Both the position numbers and the translations under genes were made by a program. A stretch of 64,000 nt of DNA from Marasmius tenuissimus. Lineage: Eukaryota; Basidiomycota; Agaricomycetes; Agaricales; Marasmiaceae. The DNA is taken from assembly GCA_029532415.1 (NCBI GenBank), contig JAQOTA010000070.1:310001-374000 (forward strand). Reading direction: 5' to 3'. The notes under the pieces were generated by a model, which saw only the letters and a list, made by a program, of their open reading frames with translations, was not told where the DNA came from and made no database searches. This document shows positions 22,443-34,149 of this stretch, one piece after another. The first letter of the stretch is position 1; each line of letters begins with the position of its first letter.

Positions 22443-25359
22443 ATGTTCTCCTCTCTCTCGTCATTCCTCCCCTCAGCTCTACATTTGAACAACGCAAATA
22501 CGAACGAGAACAGTCCTGCTATTGACGTGGACGACGATGAGGACGACGAGCAACAACGACAACAGGAGGCCGGAGATGAGGGAGAAAATGAGAACGACAC
22601 TGGGAAGAGAAAGAAGAAGGACAAGAGCCCTCATGAGGTGTGTGATCTCTGCAAATATTGGGAAATTGTACTTGAAGGACTCAACGCCTCGAATTTTGAA
22701 TCATCTTACACGGTCTATAGACATTCATTTTTGTCCGACCCCCGCCAGCAAAATCGAACCATCCTCTCAATCTCCAAGTTCAACTCGTACCGCCAAATTC
22801 GAGGCAACGACGCCAGTCTATTGACAGTCGAATTGATGCTAGCGACACGGAAGGCGACAGTGGAGGTGTCTCTCTCAGCCGAACGCCCTCAGTGACCTCC
22901 GAGGCCTCAGCCTACTCGACCTCAGGTTACGGTTCAACATCTTCGTTCGCATCGTACAACTCGACAGCTTCGACGACGACAGGAAGGCGGATAATTATTC
23001 CGCTATACAATCTACAAGCGCACAATGTCATGACGAACACGATTGTAGACGCGGGAACGGATGCTAAGATAGCCAGGTTCCTCAAACGAGGTATCGAGAT
23101 GATCGATTTGGCAATCTTGGAACCAGTCGAGGTTTGGGTAACGCCTTCGGGTGCAGCGCAGGCCCAGATAGTCTCTACGGCGATGGTTCGTGGAGGAACA
23201 GCCTCAAGCAGAGGAAGTTTGGATGTTGGGTCTGACCAGCACTCCTTGAGGAACAGAATATCATTCCTGGGGAGACCTGGAACTTCACATTCGCCAGGTA
23301 AGCACCCTTGTCCGCTAGTTTCTTTTGGCCGTGTTTCATCGGCACGGTTTACCCGTTATTCCCGTTGCCGAGCTTAGAGTTTTGATCTTTCGCTAACCAA
23401 TACGAACTTTTTCCCTTATTTTGCCCACTTTTCTCTCGGTTCGCCATCAAAGGATCATCTGCACTCTCATTGTCCTCTGCGGGCGGTGATCACAATCACC
23501 ACCATCATGAACTGGAGTCAACATCCGCGAATCACGCGAATGCCAACACGCTATCGATACCAGTGCCCACATCTCCACCAGCGCCCTCGTCTCCCAGCCC
23601 ATCAATGTCGGCGCCCGCCAAGAAGGGCAACATATTTGGAAAGTTGTTCGACAGGAAGAAGAAAGAAGTTGCTCCTCCTGGTCCCAGTGCCCCCGATGTG
23701 AAAGTAACGACTCCGAACACGCCAACGTTCCATTCCCCTACTACGCCCACCCCAGTACCTTCACCCAGTTCGAGACATTCGAGGGGATTATCCTCGTCGT
23801 TTGCAGGGGCGTTCAAAAAGTCGAGCGCGAGTCCTACGCCCGGGTCCTCAACACTAGATCCGAATGCGACCCCGAATCCAAACAACCATGGGAAGAAAGG
23901 CGGAAACGGGTTCTTACGACCTCATACATCTTCTGGCATCGTGAAGAGGCCTACTAGTCTGCTCCTTGGCGGGAATGGAGGAGCTGCCGGCGGTGCGAAT
24001 GCTACAGCGGCGTCTGAGGACGAAGTAACCAGCGATAGACATAGCGATAGGAAAGGAGGAAGTCGCAGTTCTAGTCGATCACGAGGAGGAGCTGACGAGG
24101 TGCACGAACAACACCGACACCAAAACGCCCACTCGCCTGTGCCTACGCCGTCGAGTTCGCGGTTCAACAACAACAACAGCGGACCAGGACCTACGTCACC
24201 TTCTCATTCCCAGATACAGGATAAGAACGCTCGTGCGATACCTACGCTACCTGCTACACTCGGGATCACGCCTACGTTGAGTACACCTGGTGGACCTAAC
24301 GTGTTGATGTCGGGGTTGTTCAGCTCGTTCTCGTCCAAGGGGTACCCACCACCAAAGGAGTTGGGTTTTGGGAAGGGACCTGCGATGTATGTCTGGGTTG
24401 TGAGGAGGTGGTTCAAGGGCGCCGAGCGATCTTTTGTGGAGAAAGGTCTTGTCGGGCTTGGTATCAAGGGTATCGAGGGTCTCCCCGGCGGATCATCAAA
24501 CGACGAGAATTCTGGTGTGGACATGACCCAGATTGAGGTGCGAGTGGAGTGGAAGCGAGGTGGGAGGAAGAAGCGGGAGAAGCTGAGGGAGAAGAAGAGA
24601 CGCGAGCAGGAGATAGAGAAAGAGGAGAGGAGTCGGAACAATAGTGCGAATACGTCGAGGAGATCGTCGATTGCTCCTCCGACTGCTTCTGTCGCTGGTG
24701 GGAGTGGTCAAGAGGCGCTGTCTTCGGGGGTTCCGAGTTCGTCGAATACGAGTTTACACACGGACACCACTACTGGCGAGGAAGCCCAGGGGGAAACCAC
24801 AGTGGAGAGGAAGAAGAAAAACAGACTCTCGACTATAAGCATCGGAAGCCTTGGTGCTAGTAGCGATGGGCATGGGGGTACGAGTGGTGGCGGGCTATTC
24901 CGCAAGGGAAGTCGTCGCCAACGGGGCGCTGTCCCTCTTACGCCTAGCACGACCGTCGATAGCGACGGGGAAGACTCAGACCCAGAGGATTCGGAGACGC
25001 CATGGGGATGCACCGTCAAAGTTCGTCGACTGGTTGCAGCTGCCGGAGGAGGAAAGAGCGGGCCAGTGAAAGTCAAAGCTGGGACCCTTTCCCCGACACC
25101 ACATCATCCGAAGGTGGTAGCGATGCTGAAGGTGCCCTTCCCCCTTCCAGACGTGGAGGTCGACAAGTTGAACTTGAGGAAGAGGGAGGTCGGGAAGGTT
25201 ATTCCACCTGCGAATCCAGAATCGGGTGGCATGGTGCTCACGGCGGAGGAAATCAAGGACGTGATATGCAGTACGGGGTTGTGGGTCGTCGTGAGGGAAG
25301 GTTTCGGTGGCGTTGGGAAGGTCAGTCGGAAAGGTGATGGATGGAGGATACGAGCGTGA
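22443..25359 (+). CDS. Conserved basidiomycete protein of unknown function
   Basis: Three exons (22443-22637, 22721-23297, 23453-25359) join in phase into 892 residues. ATG 22443 (MFSSLSSFLPSALHLNN) was preferred over the upstream in-frame GTG and ATG because of its context and conserved-looking start. Exon 2 opens with TFIFVRPPPAKSNHPLNLQV, followed by NSRQRRQSIDSRIDASDTEG. Exon 2 also encodes a compact domain around RRIIIPLYNLQAHNVM and ARFLKRGIEMIDLAILEP. Most of exon 3 is low-complexity Ser/Pro/Gly with basic patches (KKKEVAPP, RKKREKLREKKRREQE). The C-terminus is compact again (ETPWGCTVKVRRL, VAMLKVPFPLPDVEVD, GLWVVVREGFGG). No catalytic motif is visible and I do not recognise a named family. 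Conserved ends around a disordered middle suggest a scaffold. Intron 2 is long for this window (155 bp). Confidence 0.85.
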
Positions 25360-28300
25360 CCGTGAAGCGCAATGTCGGAAGGTGTCTCTTCTTTTTGTAA
25401 TACGGAGTTCTTCCTTGATGGTTGAGCTCTATGGTCTTATATTTGGCGAGGATGGGGGAATTCGGTCTGGTTATTTATATATGCTTTCTCTCCTTCCACA
25501 TTATACATGCAACGTGAATGGCCAACGCTACTCTGACGTCAAGAAATGTGTCGTTGAACATACTATTTTTCCCTTTCCATTCCTTATCTGTAGATAATTT
25601 CGAAGCACAAATGTACTAATAAGTTAGTCCTGGAGCCGAAAGCTTCTCTTTCCTTGGATTCCATGTCACTCGATTGAGAAATTTTGTTCTTTTGCTGCGG
25701 CGGGTCATGATTTGTGAATTGCTCTTTCTGGCATCTCCTCCAGTATATGATCATTTTGTATCGAGGGCTTGACTACGTCGTGTACCTCGCATTCGACCAG
25801 AAAAGTTACTGCTGGAGCGGTGGGCTTTTGTGGGCGCGACCCGCACTGGACGCGTCTGATGCTGTACATGTGACCCTCAAGTGACCAAATGTGACAAGTA
25901 ACCTCTTTTCGTGACATTGACCCAGTTTAGCCGTTTTTCCTGCCTCTCATCTTTCTTTTTAGTCTTTACCCTACCATCTCCTCTCGGTGCACTCGTAATT
26001 CTGTTCCACAAAACTCAAGGTTTACACCAAGCTTTTTCTTGCAAACATGTACCAGCGGAGTTGGTACTCATCAAAAGCAAAGAAAATTTTCAGTTGCGAA
26101 GTACTTGCACCGTCAAGTTGAGCTTGCCATATACACCACGAAGTTCACTCTACACGCGTGGTGGGTCGATACTGAACACATCCTTCTGGTATCACCTCAA
26201 GCGTCTTCCGGAAAACTGATCCAACTCTCCGGTCCATCAGCCCAAATCTAACCGCAACGTTTAACAACACGGGAACTATGAAGTAAATCTACGAGAACAC
26301 CCAAGCATATCCCATAATTTTTCTTCTCTTGCTAGGTCTCTCGCCCGACGAAGCAAACCCCAGCAACGGTTTTAATCCTGTGATGGTGATGGTGATGGTG
26401 AATGGTTGTATCGTACCACCGAAAGCTGCCTCCCCCTTCATTCCACCAGTCTTTACCGTGTTCCCTCGTAGCCATATACTCTCCTGTTTGGTGTAGGAGG
26501 AAGGCAAAAACGACCTGTGCAAATGTATTGATTGAGGCCGCTCGTCTAAGGCGAAGGATGCGGCGAGATGATTTTGGCGTGAGCGCTCAGGAACGGGGGT
26601 TTACATTCGTGGTAAGCTCGTTTTGCAGTGAGCAGAGAGGATTGTGTTGAAGATGTGTGCCCCCCCGCGTCAAATGATGCCATTCAAATCTCAATTTCAT
26701 TTGTAATGAATGAATACGACGAGAACAAGCTGCAGCTCAACACGACGGACATGGACTTACCTCCAAAACCGGGCGACACGCCAAGCCTCTCCAATACTTC
26801 CAAAGAATGGCCTCCACTCATGCTCTTCTACGTTTCCGACGACGATTAGGTTGAACGATGCGTATAATCCGTCCGATGCTCTGGATGGCAAATAACTACG
26901 AAAGAGAGCTCATAGACCGAACGCTAGGACTACCAAACCGGAGAACAGGGTTCACCTTGATGAGAAAATCGATGCATATCAGCACTGCGAGGTCACCGAG
27001 GGCTAGACGGCGTAGATGGAGTATTTTCGTCCAACGGGGTCGAGCAGGTCCAGGAGGAGGCAAAGTTCCTGCTTGAAGACGTTCATGATTCCATCCAACT
27101 CCGCAATTTATACGTGTCTGAGAGTCCAATGTGGGATCTTGGACCCATTCGGTTTGGTGAATGCGAGCCCATATAGAGTAACAGCCTGTACAGAATGACA
27201 ATCGGAATGGCCCCGGAAAAGCAGCATCGGATCGCACGGGTCGAATATTTGAGGGCTAGGCCTATAATGAGAAGCGCTCGAAAAAGGGCCCAGCATGCGG
27301 GGACTGATGAAACCATTTGCGTGTCCATGCTCTTTTCAAGTGAGGATACGATAAAGATGGTGGGTTGTTTGTGAGGTGATCCAATAGGGGCGGGTGGGGC
27401 TTTTGGACTATTTCAGCAACTCCCGCACAGGTCGGTAACTCGCTGAGAAGTACTTCAAAGGCGTACGCATGCGATGAGAATATCGGTAAACACAGCCTTA
27501 TATTCGTTCAATACAAGAATACGATGACTTGGATCGGATCGAAAAACGACGCCGTAATCCATATAAGCGGAGTGGGGATCTATTATAATTACTGCTGCGA
27601 AGTATGAAACTATTTTTCAGTCAAAATTCATGCACGTGCCAAGCGCATGTGTATGTTGTTTGCGTACTTCGTGCCGACCGTTTGTGTATTTTCTACCCGG
27701 TCCTACGGTCACTTTTCCAAGGAATTTTCCCTTTTATGAAAGTCTAAATCTGCCGGGCCCCCAGTGCCGAGTCACTCCGAGTTGCCGTACGAGTTCTTAA
27801 CTTCCACCGGCCGGCCACAATGGCATAGCACAAATGGCTAACGCTGCGCTAAGTTTGCCTTGCCCAAGAATTCCGATCCTCACCAACGTGTGGAACTCGA
27901 ATATTGAAATTAGCCATGCTGGAGAGTGGATTGTGTGACTTATCAGAATCTCGGGACTCGGTTGCTTGAACTTGAAGGTTTTAAGTTGTTTGCTGCCCCC
28001 ACCATAGCGGCGTTGAGGACATCCAACCAAGCATACGTTTGACCTTCACATTCAGAGCCCCCGCTCCTCAAGAATTTGACCACGCTGATATCCTGTGAGA
28101 TAGCTAAGTTCCTTGAGTATCCTAAGAGAGGGCTATATTGAAGAGGCAAAATAACTTAAAGCAGCCCCCATGCTATCCAGCTGCATTGCCTACATATGGC
28201 TACAGAATTATGATATTTATCATTTTTCCCATCGAGCCCTGAATATCACCATGTAATACGTATTCACGATGGACCCCTCAGGATCATACCTTTGAGCCTT

Positions 28301-28853
28301 TCAAGTCAAGTAGACCCCTTCCGCTACGGCGTGCTTGTTGGTGGAAGAGTTTGTTCCCCGATCTTTGTTGCTTGAGAAAATCGAGTCGTTATTTACTCAG
28401 AGCTCCCTTAGGAGCATCGAAATAAGACTGTTGCAGTATCGCGCCTCCGTTTTTAGAGCAACAATCTTAATGTAACATTTCCACGCTACAGCAACCGTGT
28501 TTCGGTAACTCCCGAATGTGGCCGTATCGCGGCATCCAACGGATCTGGGCAGCCCTTTTCTTTCGAACCGTAGTATCGCAGAAAATCTCGTTTTTAAATA
28601 TCCAATGTCAAGTACGGAAAGCAACTAGAGGGCACACCTACCAATAGTAGCCACCACGCCGACTATCAAAAGTACGTCGAGCATGAATGCTCAAGCACGT
28701 CAACGGTTCACACCACACGTTTCGGCAATGAAGTACGCGAATCACGTACGTTTTTGGTAACGCAATAGATTTTTGACTGAAAAGTACCTTTATAGCGAAG
28801 TGTTGGTCTGAGCTTCAATGATCCTAGCGATCATATCCCAACGTACTATAGGT
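25360..28853. other. 3.5-kb gene-poor region
   Basis: After the 3' flank of the 892-residue gene there is no coding region I can support. A 47-codon ATG frame near 26706-26849 (MNEYDENKL...) has no motif. There is a short GATGGT microsatellite near 26385-26400 and copy 2 of the dispersed repeat at 27188-27345. The rest is unremarkable. Confidence 0.5.
27188..27345 (-). repeat. Dispersed repeat, copy 2 (inverted relative to copy 1)
   Basis: The reverse complement matches 7115-7290, with the alignment running from CACTTG through CGCAAANNGTTTCATC to the end of GTCATTCTGTA. The two copies are 20 kb apart and in opposite orientation. Neither has a convincing ORF. Confidence 0.65.
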
Positions 28854-30452
28854 CTACAGGTGCCCGGCTCTTTTGGTGTCCGTTGTGATGGTCCCTGGTA
28901 GGCGTAGTGAAGAACTACCTTCCTCGGCGTCTGTAGACCTCTCTAGGCTCTGACGGCCACTGAAATGCAGTGTGGACATGACTTGCTCGACGTTGTCCAC
29001 AGATTTACTCTGCGCGACCCGCGCAATGATGAGTGTGGGTGCCAGGGCCTATAAAACAGTAAAAGCTGCTCAGATGTTGAGTCCGTGAAGTAGCAGTGAG
29101 CCCGCACGTACCGACATCAACGTTGAAATGATTGAAAAGTCAACTGAAGCCTGGAATTTGAAAGGGTCCGCATAGACCAAGATCGTCCATATTGTGAGGG
29201 TTGATGCGTATAGGAGCCCTGATTCAATGCTGTGGAGAACGCCTTCGTTCAGATTCGGGGGAGTATATAGGTAGAATTGAAGCGCCAACATGATGGAGAC
29301 AATCGACCAGTACTTTGCATTGATCTGACTTCCCATTGTCTTTCTTGCTTGACGGCTGATCCACCAGATTCGGCCACCTAGTACATCGATCGGCGTGTCA
29401 GCTAGGACCAATTATTTCTCCTAAGGACAAAGTGCAACCTGTTATCAGTGCCAGTACAGCTTGAAAGACTGCAACGGCGATGATGGTGTCGTTGCCTATG
29501 CAGTGGCTATGTCCACTGTGTGTTCTGGAAACTGTGGTATCTGGTAAGCTGCAATTATCACAAGGGAGGGCCCGAGCATCAGTCCTGTGGGTAGCAGTCT
29601 GAGTAAGATCACTAGCAATATAGTGCATCTGTTCGCAATTGCTGACCGTTCAAAACTGTGGCAATGAGCACCAAGGGATACAACACTATCCTGTTCGTGT
29701 TCCACACAATGTAACATCGGTGAATCTGATTTGACAATCGAGTTAGAAAGCTTGTGGAATTTTCAACGAGCATGAACATACAAGCATCCAGTCGGCAACC
29801 GCACTACCCTGAATATTAGGATCATCATGTCTCGAAAGAGCTCAAACCTGTGCGGACGCACTTCATGAGGGGTTGGCAAATGTCAAGAATCCCACTAAGA
29901 GGATCAGCAGTGGCGTGAATATTACGGTAGGATAGGGTTGATAGAAGAGCACTGCACTTACACCCAAGCAGTTTTTAAGCCATCTTTGATCCTGTACTGG
30001 AGGAACCTGTCGTAGTCCTTCGTCTTTGCAGTGTCAAACTCGACTACGGCTTGGCGCGTGAGTCCCCAAGCCTCCGTTCCTGCGAACAACGTTGCCAAGA
30101 TGAATAGGGAGATGCTCCCGATGAGATAAATGTTGGAGGAGGGCAGTGCTTTGCCGCGAGTAACGAGGGAGTGGATAGCCGAGATGAAAGTAGGGATGTA
30201 GACACCTGAAGCGAACGTATGTCTACGGTCAGAGGCTAATTCGGTCGATGTGAATGATGGTTCAAGGGCCTCACCGTACACGAGCGTCATCAACTTCAAG
30301 GATGTGGCGACGAAGCTGGAGTGTGAGAACGTGTACAGTACGCTGAGTGGCGGAGAATGACTCACAGATAAAGTCAACGTCGGGTATACGATAACATGAT
30401 ATGAAGTCAGGTAAGGTTCCAAAAGGATCCCAGTCTCGTTTGCGGAGGACAT
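28854..30452 (-). pseudogene. Serpentine 7TM-family gene, copy A (disrupted)
   Basis: This is a close paralogue of copy B at 32083-33658, in the same orientation. The start MSSANETGILLEPYLTSYHV has a good ATG at 30452. Recognisable exons include 30366-30452, 30275-30293 (19 nt) and 29962-30205, then ADWML, IHRCYIVWNTNRIVLYPL, GRIWWISRQARKTMGSQ and the C-terminal TLIIARVAQSKSVDN up to TAG 28854. Against copy B, three lesions are visible. One base is missing near 29500, giving TAG after DIATA. The donor matching TTGGT|GTATTT in B reads TTGGCGCTTC near 29285 (GT to GC). Exon phase also fails around 29780-29870. The family is a seven-helix membrane group expanded in Agaricomycetes, of unknown function. 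Copy A is unlikely to give a full protein. Confidence 0.7.
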
Positions 30453-32082
30453 TGAACAGTGGCACAAAGCTGAAAGTCGGCTCGTTGGGGGACGTCGACG
30501 TTGCGCGGCGAAGAAGATGGATATCTAGGTGGACTCGACCAGACTTTTATGGACAGTCCGAAACAGTCCTTCACACGCTGTATTGGAGCAACGGATGGTC
30601 ATTGGGTCCGGAGTCAGGGTATATCAGGGCATCGGGGCGAGCCATGGCAAAGGTACAGGGCCAGGAGGAACGGGCGGCGTCTCGAGGCTTTTTCATTCGG
30701 AGGACAAGTCTAGGATCGGCGTTTGGTCATCATTCAAATGCTACCATTAGGGCACTGATGGTGTATCCTCAGATCAATGCAATGCTAGGTGGTGGAGTCT
30801 CACCCGACAGGAAAATGAGAAGCCCATTGTCAACTTTGTTTGGAGCGGGTACCGGTAAGACTGCACCGAGGTCAATCGAGCAATTGCGCACAGTTATATA
30901 CCGTCAACATACTTTGGTCTCTACCAGTAGTTGGGGATCCCAGAACTCACGGTGATGGAAGGACGAACTTGAGGAAGCCACCGTTGCGACACCGTTATGA
31001 CAGGGGGAATATAAGGTCTGGGGATGTAATTATCGTGATAGTAAGTGGGAACTTCCGTGGCCATTCCTATCACCGCCAACAGTCGATCGTTTTTAGGTTT
31101 GAGCAGGTTTGTGATGGGAGCTGTTGGCCGGTTGTATGAGAGTGTACGAGAGTTCAACGCTGCTAGCATCCACTATATCGTACAGCGAACTCGCGAGGTC
31201 ATCGGTCGACAATGTCTGTGAGTTGTGAATACACGGGCCCTACTCGAGGTCAGTTCACCGGCGTTGAGTGTGGCAGTATACATAACAGACTCTAGCCAGT
31301 TTACCATTTGGTATGTACATGTCGCACAACTTCGGTGCCCCTCATTCCTCACGGTCAACCACCGCCGTCTTCAGCGCCAGCTTGTCGGATTATCATCTGT
31401 ATCAGATCCAGATGGTGGCTTAGTCGAGGAATAATTAGATCGCCCTGGTCCCTGTCAGTCACTTTTGACTCGTTACTCACCCAGCGGAGTCGCGTCGAGC
31501 TCAATGGCTATACCGACTTTCAGTGATTCTTTGATATGAAAGATGGCATTGCCGTAAAACTCGAGCTTCCTTCCAAATAGCCCAAAGCGAAGCAACGTAG
31601 TGACGTTTTCACGCATCGGATTCGGTCTCAGCGAAGGTCCGGTCGGACGTGCAGTGCTTCCGCTCAGGACCAACTTGTTGAATAGCATCCTTCCACGATG
31701 TCATATAGGAAGTGGGAGTGAGATATCGATCTCACGAGCCACGAATCTGCTAACGGACTGTGATGCCATGTCGGCTATTAGCGGAGACTTAGTTTCAATG
31801 CGGGATGGCTACTTACTGAACGAGACTGGACTCTCCTATATGGATATGTTCTCGGCACGCGGACATACGGTGGTTATTTGTGGTACTGGAACACAGTAGT
31901 AATCACAACTTCACTATACTCGTCCGCGAACGACAACGACTCCTTGAGCCGACGAGGCCAAAGCCATACATCTATGGCGCCAGGAACCAGTCGTCGTTCC
32001 AGCTGTCAAACCTTGTAACCAGTCTTTGTTCCTGATACCCATTATAGGGGCACGGGCCTCTCGGGATTTATGTAGATATCTG
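30453..32082. other. Spacer between the tandem 7TM copies
   Basis: The part next to copy A (about 30540-30640) resembles the upstream region of copy B, so the duplication seems to include some promoter. The rest has open frames on both strands (for example minus 30921-31169) but no family motif or consistent splice chain. No gene is supported. Confidence 0.5.
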
Positions 32083-33658
32083 CTACTCTGTCCCCCGTAC
32101 CATTAAAGGCTGTGAAGAACCACCTTCCTCAGCGTCTGTAGACCTCTCCAGGCTCTGACGGTCATCAAAATGCAGCGTAGACAAAACTTGCTCAACATTA
32201 TCCACAGATTTGCTCTGTGCTACTCGGGCAATGATGAGTGTTGGTGCTAGGCCCTATGCAACAACGAGGATCAACTCCTCAAATTTTCCGTGCGATAGTT
32301 GTGGCTTTACACGCACCGACATCAATGCTGAGATTATCGAAAAGTCGATCGAACTACGGAATTTGAATTTGTCAGTATAGATCAGGACCGTCCCGATCGT
32401 GAGGGTTGATGCGTAGAGGAGACCTGACTCGACGCTACAGAGAGCTTTCGGTTAGACGGAATGGAAACCAGCATGTAGGCGTGAAAATACACCAACATGA
32501 CCGAAACAATTGACCGGTACTTTGCTTTGATATGACGTCCCATCACCTTTCGTGCTTCACGGCTGATCCACCAAATCCGGCCACCTACGTAAGTGGGAAT
32601 CGGTGTTGTGTTGTTTTCTGAGAGCCGTGAAGCGGAAGAGATATTCAAACCTGTCATGAACGCCAGCAAAACTTGGAAGACTGCAACAGCGATGACTGCG
32701 TCGCTGCCTATCGCACTGACAGTGTCCACTGTATGTTCGGAAACCTGCGGGAGGTGGTAAGCCGCAACCACGACAAGGTTGGCTGCCAACATTAGTCCTA
32801 CGTAAGGAAGTGAGATCGCTGGTTAAGTATGCTGCATCACAATTTCCTGACCGTTCAAAACTATAGCAATGAGTGCTAAAGGATATAACACGAATTTATT
32901 CATATTCCACACAATGTAGCATCGATGAATCTGGAACAAGAGAGTGAGCCAGCGAATCCATAAATCATTCGACGAGAATGAACATACAAGCATCCAATCG
33001 GCAATCGCGCTGTCATATCCTGGGTATTAGAGCTGCTTCTCGGTGAAAGACTCACTAACAGACGTACTTCATGACAGGGGAGCAAATATTCAGAACACCA
33101 CTTCAGCGAGGAACGGCGGCGTTGTGAGCATCCGGCAGGACACGTCGAAAGATAACCACCATACTCACACCCAAGTGGTCTTCAGGTCATCTTTGATCCT
33201 ATACTGGAGGAACCGATTGTAGTCTTTCGTCTTTGCAGCGTCGAACTCGATTACAGCTTGGCGTGTGAGCCCCCACGCCTCCGTGCCAGTGAATAACGTT
33301 GCGAGGACGAATAGAGAGACGTTCCCAATCAAGTAGATGTTTGAGGAGGGCAACACTTTGCGGCGAGTGACAAGGGAGTGGGTGGCCGAGAGAAAAGTAG
33401 GGATGTAGATACCTATTGTGAACAAGGTGTGTTCGTCAGAGGCCCAAGTCGATGTTTAGGAATCTCAAAGACCTCACCGTAAACGAGCGTCATCAGCTAC
33501 TTGAGGGAACGTGAAGAAGCCAGAACGTCAGAGCGTGAACCGTAGTGTATCGATAGTGGTGAACGACTGACAGTCAGAGTCAATGTTGGGTAAATGACGA
33601 CATGGTGGGAAGTCAAGTAAGGTTCCAGAAGAATCTCGGTATCGTTCGAAGAAGACAC
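32083..33658 (-). CDS. Serpentine 7TM-family protein, copy B (ATG lost)
   Basis: Ten exons (33572-33658, 33478-33496, 33169-33412, 33056-33100, 32988-33009, 32852-32930, 32651-32797, 32491-32584, 32317-32434, 32083-32253) join in phase into a 341-codon frame with no internal stop. Hydrophobic segments fit seven helices (for example LMTLVYGIYIPTFLSATHSL, GLMLAANLVVVAAYHL, AVIAVAVFQVLLAFMTG). Family marks are ADWMLIHRCYIVW, GRIWWISREARKVMG, ESGLLYASTLTI and PTLIIARVAQSKS. The first codon, matching the ATG of copy A, is GTG here (33656-33658), and no in-frame ATG lies between it and the upstream stop. The first in-frame ATG is in exon 2, just before TLVYG, and would drop 30 residues. Non-AUG initiation, the internal ATG or recent loss of function are all possible. 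Confidence 0.75.
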
Positions 33659-33857
33659 CCGACAGGAACAAGTTAGCTTTTTTAAGGACGAATGCGAGTT
33701 CAGCCAGGATTGGGCACCTATGCGGATAGGGCTAGGCAGCACTTGGAATTGGTATCACTTATATAGTCAACCCGACAGAGTGCTTCGCGCGCTATAATTG
33801 AATGTGTCGGGCCCAAAGTTAGGGTATGTCAGGGTTAAAACTGTGAACAGGTCAGAG

Positions 33858-34149
33858 ATAAGGTAGACCTCAAGCGGAACTGACCACATCACGTGGTAAA
33901 GCGTGACAATTTAGGTTTTTTTATATCTCATCTTCCAGCGAAGGAGTTTGTACGAAAAGGGCTCCGTTACGCCCTGGGGAAAATGTCTTCCGAGGTCTAC
34001 ACGGAGCCCTTTTAGGGACTACTTGCGACTGCATGGGGTTGATACAATTTCAGGTCCTCTTGCCTCTGTCCCACAGCCGAAAACTCCCTGCCAAAAGTGT
34101 GACCGTCACATCAGGTGATGTGGTCAGTTCCGCTCGAGGTCTACCTTAT
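33858..34149. mobile_element. 292-bp nested foldback (MITE-like) element
   Basis: The ends form an inverted repeat of 35 bp with one mismatch: 33858-33892 starts ATAAGGTAGACCTC and 34115-34149 is its reverse complement. Inside lies a second, perfect 13-bp inverted repeat, 33955-33967 (AAAAGGGCTCCGT) with 34001-34013, around a 33-nt loop. The motif GAGGTCTAC occurs at the right end and again inside at 33992-34000. No ORF or transposase is present, and no target-site duplication is clear. Size and structure fit a non-autonomous DNA element. Confidence 0.7.
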
